Counted from the stretch's first letter, positions 8,798 through 17,442 are shown. The stretch: 64,000 nucleotides of DNA from JAUUSJ01 sp964439395 (GCA_964439395.1 CAYTNV010000016.1:11011-75010); one strand, 5' to 3'. Program-made: numbers and translations. Notes: generated from the sequence alone by a model not told the origin.

Positions 8798-9209
8798 AAA
8801 CTCTTACACTTTTTTTACTATTTCTATAGTAATATAGTAAAAAAATGCATTCCTCCTTTCTAATGAATCAGTTTTCTAGCTTCTAAAAATTCTATTTTTT
8901 CATTGTCAGATAAATACCTATTTTGAATTTATGTTATCCATTTTATCACAAACATAAGTCAAAGGAAATGACAAGTAAAAAAATAATTTTTCTTAGTAAA
9001 ACCTACTTTGATTTCGCTCTCTCCGCCAAAATCTTCCCTTTACAAATTTTTCTTTAAAATTTATACTAATAACTTAAGAAGTTATATTTTTATGGAACTT
9101 CACAATATTCGTCAAAAACTTAATAAAATAGTTTTTAAATAACAGAATATCTACACAAGTTTCTACTATTAATAAAAATGAAATATAAAAAAGAATAGGA
9201 GTGAATTTT
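8798..9209. other. Non-coding divergent spacer between topB and the CinA-like gene
   Basis: A/T-rich, apart from the short inverted repeat at 8811-8844 nothing identifiable. It must contain the promoters for both flanking genes, but no box pair stands out. Confidence 0.5.
8811..8844. repeat. Inverted repeat just upstream of topB
   Basis: TTTTTTACTAT (8811-8821) is repeated as its exact complement at 8834-8844, with a 12-base loop. It lies 14 bases upstream of the topB start codon, so it would be in the leader or overlap the promoter. Confidence 0.4.
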
Positions 9210-10013
9210 ATGGTAGCAGAGATTATTACTGTCGGAACTGAGCTATTGCTCGGAGATATTTTAAATACAAATGCACAATTTTTATCAAAGAAATTGGCGC
9301 ATATCGGAATTGATGTCTATTATCAGACAACAGTCGGAGACAATAAAGAACGCCTAAAATCGGCGCTTGAGATTGCATTTTCCCGCTCTGATATGGTTAT
9401 TCTAAGCGGAGGTCTTGGTCCTACAAAGGATGACCTGACAAAAGAATTAGTCGCTGAGTATTTTGGAAAGAAACTTATTTGGAATCAAGAAGTATATGAT
9501 AATGTTGAAAAACGGGGCTTTGCTTTTGGACTTAAGAAAATTAGCGATAGTCTGAAAAAGCAAGCATATGTACCTGAGGACTGTCTCGTTTTATATAATC
9601 ACAACGGAACAGCTCCAGGACTTATTTTCGCAAAAGATGGCAAATCTGCTATTTTACTCCCTGGACCACCTTCCGAGATGAAGCCAATGTTCAAAGAATG
9701 CTGTGAAGTATTTTTAAATAAAATTTCTGATCGTGTTTTTGTTTCCCTCGGTATCAAACTAAAGGGACCTGGAGAGGCTCCTGGCAGTGAAATTGGAGAG
9801 GCTCCTGTGGCAGATAAAATTTCTAAATATTTGGATTATACAAATCCTACCGTGGCAACTTATGCAAAGGAAGACGGATGTTTAATTCGAATTACTGCTT
9901 CTGCTGCTACGAGAGAGGAAGCGCTTGAGTTAATCGCTCCTGTGGCTTCTGAAATTTCTGATATTGTTGGACCTGTTATTAAGAATGTCGCTGAAGTGAC
10001 AGATGAAACCTAA
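9210..10013 (+). CDS. CinA-like protein lacking the C-terminal amidase domain
   Basis: A 267-residue protein. The ATG at 9210 has AGGAG 8 bases before it; the in-frame GTG at 9201 overlaps that site and is rejected. The N-terminal MoCF-biosynthesis-type domain shows GTELLLGDILNTNAQFL, SGGLGPTKDDLTKELV and LLPGPPSEMKPMF. A middle domain runs to about residue 260. Full CinA proteins are about 410 residues and end in a nicotinamide-nucleotide amidase domain, which is absent here and not found downstream. There is also an in-frame 24-base near-duplication (9771-9794 and 9795-9818) giving GEAPGSEIGEAP. It may be a natural short form or a shortened gene; it keeps only the domain linked to ADP-ribose pyrophosphatase activity. 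Confidence 0.85.
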   Translation: MVAEIITVGTELLLGDILNTNAQFLSKKLAHIGIDVYYQTTVGDNKERLKSALEIAFSRSDMVILSGGLGPTKDDLTKELVAEYFGKKLIWNQEVYDNVEKRGFAFGLKKISDSLKKQAYVPEDCLVLYNHNGTAPGLIFAKDGKSAILLPGPPSEMKPMFKECCEVFLNKISDRVFVSLGIKLKGPGEAPGSEIGEAPVADKISKYLDYTNPTVATYAKEDGCLIRITASAATREEALELIAPVASEISDIVGPVIKNVAEVTDET

Positions 10014-10382
10014 ATATGAAAAAGAATTGTTTCTATAATTTTAAGGGATAGCCCTTTTATTATGTATAGATTTTGAAACAGATAGAATAGCAACTATTAT
10101 ATAGCTAAGAACGAAATTAGGATAGAAGATTCAGGGGAGACACGTTGCGTTCCCACTATTTTTCGCTACTCCGCCTATTTTTAAGAGTTTGAGCAAACTC
10201 ACTGCGTTCAGATACGCTCAAATTCTCAAAGCATCCGTAGCGAAAAATAGCTTCACCCAAAATTTTATAAATTCATTTAGTATAACATTATATTATGCTT
10301 CTGTGAAATATCACCATAGCTTGACGAAAATATATTTTTTGAGAAACAATGGTACTATATTCTATTTTTAAAACGATATTCC
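10014..10382. other. Convergent spacer with a large stem-loop
   Basis: Non-coding. A small hairpin AAGGG-ATAG-CCCTT near 10043-10056 may end the CinA-like transcript. The main structure is the nested inverted repeat at 10156-10250. Confidence 0.5.
10156..10250. repeat. 95-base nested inverted repeat (REP/MITE-like)
   Basis: CTATTTTTCGCTAC (10156-10169) is repeated as the exact complement at 10237-10250. Inside it a second inverted repeat, AGAGTTTGAGC with GCTCAAATTCT, has one mismatch. The G+C content is higher than in the flanks. No transposase is nearby. It resembles dispersed palindromic repeats, but no second copy was seen in this window. Confidence 0.55.
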
Positions 10383-11165
10383 CTATGCATCAACCAAAAA
10401 TTCCCTCATATTTTTTAGCGCCGCTTTCTCAAGCCGACTAACTTGAGCCTGAGAAATACTAATTTCATCTGCCACCTCCGTCTGTGTCTTCCCCTCAAAA
10501 AAACGAAGCTTAATAATCTTATTTTCTCTCTCTGAGAGTCTATCTAATGCCTCTCGAAGCGACAATTCTTCCACCCAGTTTTCCTCTTTATTTTTCTTAT
10601 CACTCACCTGATCCATAATATAAAGCGTATCTCCCCCTTCCTGATACACTGGCTCATAGAGTGACATCGGACTTGCGATTGCATCAAGAGCATACATAAT
10701 CTCATCTTTGTCTATTTCTATCTCTTTCGCAATCTCCTCTATCGTCGGTTCCTGGTTGTTTTTCTTTAACAAATTTTCCTTTGCAGAAATTGCCTTATAT
10801 GCAATATCTCTTAGAGACCTGCTAACACGAATCGAATTATTATCCCTTAAGTATCTTCTCACCTCACCGATAATCATCGGAACTGCATACGTAGAAAATT
10901 TCACATCTAGACTCCGGTCGAAATTATCAATCGCCTTCATCAGACCAATACAGCCTACTTGAAATAAATCATCCGCAGAGTCATTGCTCGATGAAAAGCG
11001 CTGAATCACACTTAACACTAATCTCAAGTTTCCCTTAATGTATAGTTCCCTAGCTTCCAAATCTCCCTGCTCAATTCTCTCAAAAAGTGCCTCTTTCTCC
11101 TCGTTTTTTAATAGCGGTAGCTTTGATGTATTGACCCCACATATTTCCACTTTATTCAGTGCCAT
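10383..11165 (-). CDS. sigG: RNA polymerase sporulation sigma factor SigG
   Basis: A 260-residue sigma-70 family protein. The N-terminus KVEICGVNTSKLPLLKN is diagnostic for SigG, the late forespore sigma factor. Region 2 shows NLRLVLSVIQRF, DLFQVGCIGLMKAIDNFD and FSTYAVPMIIGEVRRYLRD. Region 4 shows LSERENKIIKLRFFEGKTQ and the recognition helix SISQAQVSRLEKAALKNM. In Bacillus the gene follows spoIIGA-sigE; here it stands alone between convergent and divergent neighbours. GGAGG precedes the ATG. Confidence 0.96.
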   Translation of the reverse strand: MALNKVEICGVNTSKLPLLKNEEKEALFERIEQGDLEARELYIKGNLRLVLSVIQRFSSSNDSADDLFQVGCIGLMKAIDNFDRSLDVKFSTYAVPMIIGEVRRYLRDNNSIRVSRSLRDIAYKAISAKENLLKKNNQEPTIEEIAKEIEIDKDEIMYALDAIASPMSLYEPVYQEGGDTLYIMDQVSDKKNKEENWVEELSLREALDRLSERENKIIKLRFFEGKTQTEVADEISISQAQVSRLEKAALKNMREFLVDA

Positions 11166-11337
11166 AAATGATTTCCTCCACTTCTCAAAGTTCCATGTAT
11201 AAAATTCTATCTAATATCAAATTAGAAATAAGCTTGCTTATTCTTTTTTAGCTTCATGGAAACTTTAAATATTAAGTTTCTATTCTTAAATCATTTACCA
11301 ATTGCACCATTTTTATGCGAGAGAGCCTTGGTTTTAT

Positions 11338-11357
11338 TTTCCATACAAAAATGGAAA
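11338..11357. promoter_or_regulatory. Operator-like inverted repeat, copy 1 (upstream of the Xre gene)
   Basis: TTTCCAT (11338-11344) and ATGGAAA (11351-11357) are separated by 6 bases. The same half-sites occur in the opposite order at 11395-11420. Confidence 0.5.
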
Positions 11358-11394
11358 GTTAGCTTGATATTTTTGTGGAAATATATATCATTAT

Positions 11395-11420
11395 ATTATG
11401 GAAAATAAACTTTCCATAAT
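11395..11420. promoter_or_regulatory. Operator-like inverted repeat, copy 2
   Basis: ATTATGGAAA (11395-11404) and TTTCCATAAT (11411-11420) form a perfect inverted repeat with a 6-base centre, ending 16 bases before the Xre start codon. Probable autoregulatory site. Confidence 0.55.
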
Positions 11421-11436
11421 AAAAAAAGGAGGCCAT

Positions 11437-11652
11437 ATGAAAAATCGATTAGAAGAACTGCGAAAACAACGGGGAATTAGCCAGGAAGAATTGGCAAATG
11501 GCGTAGAAGTATCCAGGCAAACAATAAGTTCCTTAGAAAATGGACGGTACAATCCCTCAATCATACTGGCATTTAAAATTGCTAGATATTTTGATAAAAG
11601 CATAGAAGAAATTTTTATTTATGAGGAAGTTCAAGACAATGAAAAAATATAA
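11437..11652 (+). CDS. Small Xre/Cro-type transcriptional regulator
   Basis: A 71-residue protein made of one HTH_3 domain: MKNRLEELRKQRGISQEELA, then VSRQTISSLENGRYNPS as the recognition part, and IARYFDKSIEEIF. This matches the stand-alone small regulators like YgzD/YozG of Firmicutes. The ATG at 11437 has AAAGGAGG just before it; the frame is open back to 11398, but that start lies inside the palindromic operator. Two inverted repeats with the same half-site lie in front of the gene, suggesting autoregulation. A terminator follows at 11691. No membrane-protein partner, which such regulators often have, is adjacent. Confidence 0.88.
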   Translation: MKNRLEELRKQRGISQEELANGVEVSRQTISSLENGRYNPSIILAFKIARYFDKSIEEIFIYEEVQDNEKI

Positions 11653-11690
11653 TCTAATATTCCTCATAATGTATAATATAAATAATAAGT

Positions 11691-11718
11691 AGCAGCGTTT
11701 TCGGACGCTGCTTTTCAT
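11691..11718 (+). terminator. Intrinsic terminator after the Xre gene
   Basis: AGCAGCGT, a TTTCGG loop and ACGCTGCT followed by TTTCATTTTTT. Confidence 0.8.
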
Positions 11719-11727
11719 TTTTTCTCG

Positions 11728-11756
11728 TTGCATAATTTTTTTTATTGATATATAAT
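11728..11756 (+). promoter_or_regulatory. Promoter of the tetR gene
   Basis: TTGCAT (11728-11733) and a perfect TATAAT (11751-11756) with exactly 17 bases between. Confidence 0.65.
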
Positions 11757-11757
11757 A

Positions 11758-11772
11758 ATGACAAAAAGTCAT
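11758..11772. promoter_or_regulatory. Candidate TetR operator
   Basis: ATGAC-AAAAA-GTCAT immediately downstream of the -10 box at the expected transcription start. The position suits repression of the tetR operon by its own product. Confidence 0.4.
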
Positions 11773-11790
11773 TAAGGAGTGAAAACGAAT

Positions 11791-12363
11791 ATGACATCTA
11801 GAATGAATAATACAGAAGCCAGAAAAAAACAAATTTTAAGAAAAGCAACAGAGCTCTTTGCGCTAAAAGGTTATCACGGAGTGGGAATTGATGAAATTGC
11901 CAATGCCTGTGGAGTGGTACGTGGAACAGTACTCAAATATTTTGGGAGCAAACAAGAACTATATAAGAAAGTCTTATACGGAAGAGGAAATCCAGCTAGA
12001 GACTATATGATTTCTGTATATGATGATACAAACATATCTGCACTCGAGGCTCTGAATAAATTAATAGAAATTACTAGGAAACAAATTCAAGTAAATAAAA
12101 AATATATTGGGAAAGACTTGGAAAATGAGGAATTTCTTCAAAATTTTGATGTGCTTAGACTTCCTATATATCGTGAACAACAAAAATATCTTGAAAAAAT
12201 TATAGAACGTGGGAATAAAGAAGGTGTGTTTCATGTTGAAAATCCTCATCTGAGAGCATTTAGTATTATATTTGCTGTATTTGGGATTACAGAATCCTTA
12301 GAAGGAGAAGAAGCAATATTATTAGAAATGAACGAGATTATAAAAAAAATGTTGGACTTATAA
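11791..12363 (+). CDS. TetR/AcrR family transcriptional regulator
   Basis: A 190-residue protein. The N-terminal HTH reads KKQILRKATELFALKGYHGV, then IDEIANACGVVRGTVLKYFG, the classic TetR helix-turn-helix; the rest is a variable ligand-binding domain. The ATG at 11791 is preceded by AAGGAG; an in-frame GTG at 11779 overlaps that site. The gene has its own promoter with a small palindrome at the start site and is followed 19 bases later by the ATC-hydrolase-family gene, which it probably controls. The ligand cannot be deduced. Confidence 0.9.
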   Translation: MTSRMNNTEARKKQILRKATELFALKGYHGVGIDEIANACGVVRGTVLKYFGSKQELYKKVLYGRGNPARDYMISVYDDTNISALEALNKLIEITRKQIQVNKKYIGKDLENEEFLQNFDVLRLPIYREQQKYLEKIIERGNKEGVFHVENPHLRAFSIIFAVFGITESLEGEEAILLEMNEIIKKMLDL

Positions 12364-12382
12364 AAGAGAAAAGGTGAAAATT

Positions 12383-13102
12383 ATGAGAGAAAAAGATTTA
12401 AAATTTGACAAAAAAAAGCATTGCCTTTATCCAAAAAAAGGAAAAAAATTAATCAAGAAATATTTATATAATGAGTTTGGTAAAGTTAAAGCTGAGATAT
12501 TATGGGAAAAAATCCAACTCAAATATGTAGAGTATGTAAATGATTGTCCAGATATAGGCGGAAAAAAAAATAACCATGCTGCTGCGATATATGGCAGTTT
12601 ATTTATTTTTGCCTTTTGTGAGGTTGCAGTTCCCAATAAAAAGATAGAAGAATTACAACCATTAGTTTATAAAATTTTTATGGAAGATTCCTTTCAAATG
12701 CTGGGCAAGATATTCGACCTTAATAAACAATCCCATATGAAGCTTGCTAATAAAGTGTTCACTAAAGTCGGGCAAAAAGATCAGTTGCAGGCGAAGCAAT
12801 ATCCAGCAGGATTTATTACAATAACGGAGCCTTTTGATGAAGAACATCAAGCTATTCGATATCATTTTACACAATGCCCTAATGCAGAGTTTGCAAAAAA
12901 ACATGGACTCACGAAATGGATGCCACTCTTTTGTAATTGCGATTATCTTGCGATGAGAGAACTAGGATGTGAACTAATACGACATGAAACATGTACAAAT
13001 GGTAATAAATGCGACTACTGTATGGTTGGCAGCCATAATCCGATTGTAAAAAAATATCCATTAAAAATAGACGAAGATGGACTCTGGTACAATGAATCAT
13101 AG
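12383..13102 (+). CDS. L-2-amino-thiazoline-4-carboxylic acid hydrolase family protein
   Basis: A 239-residue protein with a Lys-rich N-terminal half and a Cys-rich C-terminal half: FHFTQCPN-like YHFTQCPNAEFAKKHG, then MPLFCNCDYLAMRELGCEL and GNKCDYCMVG. These are typical of the family named after the Pseudomonas enzyme that opens the thiazoline ring to S-carbamoyl-cysteine; most members are uncharacterised. Start at the ATG (12383), 8 bases after AGG; an in-frame GTG at 12374 is less likely. It forms an operon with the TetR gene. The true substrate in this organism is unknown. Confidence 0.75.
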   Translation: MREKDLKFDKKKHCLYPKKGKKLIKKYLYNEFGKVKAEILWEKIQLKYVEYVNDCPDIGGKKNNHAAAIYGSLFIFAFCEVAVPNKKIEELQPLVYKIFMEDSFQMLGKIFDLNKQSHMKLANKVFTKVGQKDQLQAKQYPAGFITITEPFDEEHQAIRYHFTQCPNAEFAKKHGLTKWMPLFCNCDYLAMRELGCELIRHETCTNGNKCDYCMVGSHNPIVKKYPLKIDEDGLWYNES

Positions 13103-13125
13103 GAGGAAGGTAAAAAAGGGAGAAG

Positions 13126-13203
13126 ATGAGATTATACAATATCTTAAAGCATAATAAGATAGAAAAAAGATTTCCACTCCCAAAATTGAACATTTTATGT
13201 TAA
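13126..13203 (+). CDS. Possible 25-residue peptide
   Basis: A short frame, MRLYNILKHNKIEKRFPLPK plus five more residues, behind AAAAAAGGGAGAAG in the tail of the tetR-hydrolase transcript. No family is recognised. The ribosome site is the only support; it may be a chance frame. Confidence 0.2.
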   Translation: MRLYNILKHNKIEKRFPLPKLNILC

Positions 13204-13397
13204 AATAATTATAATAATAAGAAGCTCCGATTTCTATTATATATATTTATATTTTTACTACGATTCATGTCCTCAATTTGACCTATTTTGCTTTATCTTG
13301 CTTATTTTATTGTATAACATTTTAGAAATCTAAGCATCCTAACTGCAAACCTCGACAAATTAAGGCATACTAACATATTTTAGGAGGATTTTTGTTC

Positions 13398-13871
13398 ATG
13401 ATAAAAGTATTATTTATCTGCCATGGCAATATTTGCAGAAGTCCAATGGCGGAGTTTTTGTTAAAAAATATGGTAAAAAAACAAGGATTAAGTGATCAAT
13501 TTTATATCGCTTCCGCTGCCACAAGCACAGAAGAAATCGGCAATCCTGTTCATCACGGTACAAGGAGAAAATTATCAGAATTTGGAATTTCCACAAAGGG
13601 AAAATATGCCATTCAGATGAAAAAAAAGGATTATGACCAATATGATTATCTCATCGGAATGGATGACTGGAATATTCGAAATATTATGAGAATCATAAAA
13701 ACAGACCCTGAGCATAAAGTATATAAATTATTAGAATTTGCAAACTCAAGCAGAGATATCGCAGACCCTTGGTATACGGGAAATTTCGATATTACTTATA
13801 ATGATATCGTGGAGGGATGTGAGGCATTTTTGGTCTATCTAGAAAAAGAAGAACAGATTAAGCTTGATTAG
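13398..13871 (+). CDS. Low-molecular-weight protein-tyrosine phosphatase
   Basis: A 157-residue enzyme. The active-site loop FICHGNICRSPMAEF near the N-terminus is the CX5R motif with catalytic Cys8 and Arg14. The general acid is the Asp in DPWYTG near residue 121. The family removes phosphate from tyrosine (or arginine) residues of proteins. The ATG at 13398 has AGGAGG 10 bases upstream; an in-frame TTG two codons earlier is ignored. The stop overlaps the upstream part of the nucleoside hydrolase leader, so the two genes may be cotranscribed. Confidence 0.92.
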   Translation: MIKVLFICHGNICRSPMAEFLLKNMVKKQGLSDQFYIASAATSTEEIGNPVHHGTRRKLSEFGISTKGKYAIQMKKKDYDQYDYLIGMDDWNIRNIMRIIKTDPEHKVYKLLEFANSSRDIADPWYTGNFDITYNDIVEGCEAFLVYLEKEEQIKLD

Positions 13872-13908
13872 ATTATTTTCAACTATCATATTAGAAGGAG
13901 GAAATAAC

Positions 13909-14976
13909 ATGAAAAATTTGATGGAAAACTATCGAATTGTGACAAACAAAGAAGACAATAAAATTATTTTTGACACGGATTTAGTTTATCTTTGCGACGA
14001 TGCATACGCTCTTTTTGGATTATTAAAAGCCGATGAACTTGGCTATATTGACTTACTTGGCGTGACAACAGTCGGTGCTAATCATCTTGTAGCACCTGTC
14101 ACTTATGATGTTTTAAGCATACTAGAGCATATCGACAGAACCGATATTCCTGTATATATGGGAAGCGATGTACCACTTGAAGGCTTTTGGAATCTTGAGG
14201 AAATGTTTGATACAATAGGAAAAATGTATTTTTACGGAGCATACGCTTACCTCGATCGATACGTAGACTCCTACGAGAAAGCTAACGAACTTGCATATAC
14301 AAAACTTCCAAAAGCAAATACACTTCCACAAGAAAAAACCGCTGTCGATTTTATGATTGAGCAGGTACATAAATACCCTGGAAAGGTAACAATTATGGCT
14401 GTCGGTAGCTGCATTAACGTGGCAAATGCTATTTTAAAGGATCCGACCTTTGTGGAGGACGCAGCTGGAATCATCTATATGGGAGGTGTATTTGATGTCA
14501 AGGCCGAGGATTTGGCTGGAATTGAGATTAACTGGTGGTATGACCCAAAAGCTGCCGATATCTGTCTTCGAGCAAACTGGAAAAGTCAAGTAACTGTCCC
14601 ACATGACGCTGCTGTGACATGTCAAAAAGATAAGGATGTCTACGACAGATATAAGTCAAAAAATACAACTAAAATTACAAAGCTCATTGTAGATGAATTA
14701 GCTCCAATTTATGAAAATGGACAAAAAGAAGCTCTTGTCTATTGCTGGGATCCCATTGTTGTGGCGTCCTACCTCTGCCCCGATTTAATTGAGCGACAAG
14801 ATCGAAGAAAACTTGCTATTTGTACACAGAAAGGATACGCATACGCACAATGTCTTAGCTGGGAGGAAAAAAAGGCTCCAAAGGGATTACAAAGCTGTGA
14901 TATTATTTTTAAGGTAAATCGAGATAAATTTTGGGACTTCATGAGTGATTTATATGCCTCAGAAAAATCATTTTAA
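13909..14976 (+). CDS. Nucleoside hydrolase family protein
   Basis: A 355-residue protein of the inosine-uridine preferring nucleoside hydrolase fold. The calcium-binding motif near residue 25 reads IIFDTDLVYLCDDAYAL; usual forms are DTDPGIDDA or DTDIGxDCDDA, so the Gly is replaced and only the first Asp pair and the final Asp-Asp are kept. Other parts fit: VTIMAVGSCINVANAI, IIYMGGVFD and ITVPHDAAVTC in place of the usual substrate-side motif. The ATG at 13909 has AAGGAGG before it. Ribonucleoside cleavage is expected, but the altered motif means the substrate is uncertain. Confidence 0.85.
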   Translation: MKNLMENYRIVTNKEDNKIIFDTDLVYLCDDAYALFGLLKADELGYIDLLGVTTVGANHLVAPVTYDVLSILEHIDRTDIPVYMGSDVPLEGFWNLEEMFDTIGKMYFYGAYAYLDRYVDSYEKANELAYTKLPKANTLPQEKTAVDFMIEQVHKYPGKVTIMAVGSCINVANAILKDPTFVEDAAGIIYMGGVFDVKAEDLAGIEINWWYDPKAADICLRANWKSQVTVPHDAAVTCQKDKDVYDRYKSKNTTKITKLIVDELAPIYENGQKEALVYCWDPIVVASYLCPDLIERQDRRKLAICTQKGYAYAQCLSWEEKKAPKGLQSCDIIFKVNRDKFWDFMSDLYASEKSF

Positions 14977-15094
14977 AAGCTTTTCATAAATAGTAATCTT
15001 TTCGTTTATTATAAACAAAAACCCACTGCCTTTAAAGATGTGTAAAGATGTATGAGGAGCAATGTATGAGACATCTCCTTCATTCATAATAGCT

Positions 15095-15155
15095 AAAAAG
15101 CAAGAAAAAGCCGCTGTCAAAAATCGATTGCGACAGCAGCTTTTTCTTGCTTTTC
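15095..15155. terminator. Bidirectional terminator between nucleoside hydrolase and cstA
   Basis: AAAAAGCAAGAAAAAGCCGC followed by TGTC pairs with GACAGCAGCTTTTTCTTGCT and TTTC across a 13-base loop. The A-rich and T-rich flanks let it serve both converging genes. Confidence 0.85.
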
Positions 15156-15179
15156 TATGTAAATTTTCTTTTATTTTTT

Positions 15180-16901
15180 CTATTTCTTCCACTGCTTTGA
15201 AATTGTCTGTACTCCCTCTACTGCCAAGACAATCGCCAAAATTACAAGCAGCGTTCCGATACCTGCGCGAACTACACACCATACAGTCTCACCTGTGCCA
15301 GCCATAACACCCTTTATATTTGTAAGAATTGTCTGACAAAGTGATACTACTGTTACAATGAGCATAAACGCCATCGGCAATAAAAACATTTTATTATTTT
15401 TGCCCATCTTGCTAAGCCAAGCTGCAACAGCCAACAGACCAAGAGCAGCTAAAAGCTGGTTTGCAGCTCCAAATAAAGCCCAAATTTTTGCATATCCTGT
15501 CATTCCAAGAGCAATACCGAGTACTACCGTAATAATAGTAGCTACATAAGGATTCGTCACCGTTTTCTTAAATCCCTGCACATCCTTATAGGTTTGCCCT
15601 GATTCTAGCCAAAACTCCTGAAACATATAGCGCGCCAGACGAGTTGCTGTGTCAAGTGAAGTCAGGCAAAATGCTGATACTGCCAAAATCAACATAGAGT
15701 AGATTATATGCTCAGCACCAGAAAGAATTGGAATTGTCGCACACATCCGAGAAATACCAGTGGCAAATACAGCTGTCGGTGTAGTCACTCCACCTGGAAT
15801 ATATTCCTCCCAAATATATCCTACCGCACAGAGAGAAATTAATGCCAACGCACATTCAATTAACATACCGCCATAGGCAATTGGCTTGGCGTCGGCCTCA
15901 TTATTTAACTGTTTTGCCGTAGTACCAGATCCAACTAAAGAGTGAAATCCAGAAATAGCACCGCAGGCAATTGTGACAAAGAGCGCTGGAAAAATACTTC
16001 CAAGAGAAACTCCAGATCCAAACTGTGCAGAATCTACAAAACCTGTAAATGCTGGAATAGAAAGTGATGGATGTGCTCCCACAATGCCGACAACCGCAAC
16101 AATCATCATACCGTAAAGTAAAAAGGAGCTCAAATAATCACGAGGCTGGAGTAAAATCCAAACTGGAGTTACTGAGGCAATAGTGATATAAATACCTACA
16201 ATTATCATCCAAGTACTTCCACTTAAATAAATCGGATGCCAATTTAATCCAATTGCCATACAGGCGATAATCGCCACAACACCAATAATTGTAGATACGG
16301 CCAACGAGGCATTTCTTCGATATACCATCATTCCAAAAATAATCGCAACCACAATAAAAAGTATAGAAATCATAGCCGTAGAAGCATTGGCGGCACTTGC
16401 TGCCTTATCTAAAACTCCGCTCTCATCGTAGGCCGCCTGAAAGGTACTGGCAACAATAGATGCAAACGCCGCTACTACTAAAACTAAAGTTAGATAAGAA
16501 AAAATAAGAAATAACTTTTTAGCTCTCGTGCCAATACTGGTCGCAATAACCTCACCGATAGACTGTCCCTTATTTCTCACGGACGCAAACAGTGCACCAT
16601 AATCATGTACTCCACCGATAAAAATACCTCCAATCAATACCCAGAGCATGACTGGAACCCATCCAAATACAGCCGCCTGAATCGGACCATTAATTGGCCC
16701 CGCACCTGCAATTGATGAGAAATGATGTCCCATTAATACTGGCGCCTTAGCTGGAACATAATCTTTCCCATCCTCAAGCTCGTGCGACGGTGTAATTTTC
16801 TTTGGATCTACGCCCCACTGCTCTGACAGCCATTTTCCATAGAAGAGATATCCCGCTACTAGAATAGCAATACCTACTAATAAAATCACTACTGCATTCA
16901 T
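15180..16901 (-). CDS. cstA: Carbon starvation protein A family transporter
   Basis: A 573-residue polytopic membrane protein (about 15 hydrophobic segments). The N-terminal part contains GHHFSSIAGAGPINGPIQAA and GGIFIGGVHDYGALFASVRN, the hallmarks of CstA/BtsT transporters, which take up peptides or pyruvate when carbon is scarce. The middle includes SGFHSLVGSGTTAKQLNNE, also strongly conserved. It is the second gene of a two-gene operon, 19 bases after a protein of unknown function. The exact substrate in this organism is not decidable from sequence. Confidence 0.95.
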   Translation of the reverse strand: MNAVVILLVGIAILVAGYLFYGKWLSEQWGVDPKKITPSHELEDGKDYVPAKAPVLMGHHFSSIAGAGPINGPIQAAVFGWVPVMLWVLIGGIFIGGVHDYGALFASVRNKGQSIGEVIATSIGTRAKKLFLIFSYLTLVLVVAAFASIVASTFQAAYDESGVLDKAASAANASTAMISILFIVVAIIFGMMVYRRNASLAVSTIIGVVAIIACMAIGLNWHPIYLSGSTWMIIVGIYITIASVTPVWILLQPRDYLSSFLLYGMMIVAVVGIVGAHPSLSIPAFTGFVDSAQFGSGVSLGSIFPALFVTIACGAISGFHSLVGSGTTAKQLNNEADAKPIAYGGMLIECALALISLCAVGYIWEEYIPGGVTTPTAVFATGISRMCATIPILSGAEHIIYSMLILAVSAFCLTSLDTATRLARYMFQEFWLESGQTYKDVQGFKKTVTNPYVATIITVVLGIALGMTGYAKIWALFGAANQLLAALGLLAVAAWLSKMGKNNKMFLLPMAFMLIVTVVSLCQTILTNIKGVMAGTGETVWCVVRAGIGTLLVILAIVLAVEGVQTISKQWKK

Positions 16902-16920
16902 TTTTCTTTCCTCTCTTTCT

Positions 16921-17442
16921 TCATATGTTGCATAGTTTTTTCATGAATTTGGCATTACTACGCCCGCTTCGATTCGTCAGCACCTCCCTTTGCTCTAAAA
17001 CGATAGCAGCCGTGTGGAAATCCATCCAGCCATACCATGAAAAACGAAAGCTTTTATATATTCGACATCTGCAAACTGCCTGTTTTGCCTCGGCGGTGCA
17101 GGTATCACATAAAAAAACAGCAGTAATATAGCTGTACATATGACCAGGTTTTGGATTAATCAACTTCATTCCCTCTTCATATGCATAATTTTTACATCTT
17201 TCATACCATTCTTTTGTGAGATGAGGAAGAGAAAAAATATAGACAAATTCATTGCTATCTGCATCCCATAGCTTTGCCTTCTTTATAAGCACATACTTCT
17301 CAGAATGGACAAATAACCGACAGTGAGCCTTTAGCGGAATTCCTTCCTCTTTCTCTTTTTCATATGTTTCAATATCAAAATATGCCTCATAGCTTTTTAA
17401 AAGTTTTTCTAAAGCCTCGCCACGACTTAATATTTTCTCCAT
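16921..17442 (-). CDS. Uncharacterised protein cotranscribed with cstA
   Basis: A 173-residue soluble protein, not recognised. The N-terminal half is Glu/Lys-rich with a predicted helix (SYEAYFDIETYEKEKEEG); the middle is hydrophobic-aromatic (VYIFSLPHLTKEWYERC); the C-terminal part has CDTCTAEAKQAVCRCR and then aromatic residues (FRFSWYGWMDFHTA). Four Cys within 16 residues could bind a metal or form disulfides. It precedes cstA by 19 bases behind one promoter, so a role in the same uptake or its control is likely, but that is only inference from position. Confidence 0.75.
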   Translation of the reverse strand: MEKILSRGEALEKLLKSYEAYFDIETYEKEKEEGIPLKAHCRLFVHSEKYVLIKKAKLWDADSNEFVYIFSLPHLTKEWYERCKNYAYEEGMKLINPKPGHMYSYITAVFLCDTCTAEAKQAVCRCRIYKSFRFSWYGWMDFHTAAIVLEQREVLTNRSGRSNAKFMKKLCNI

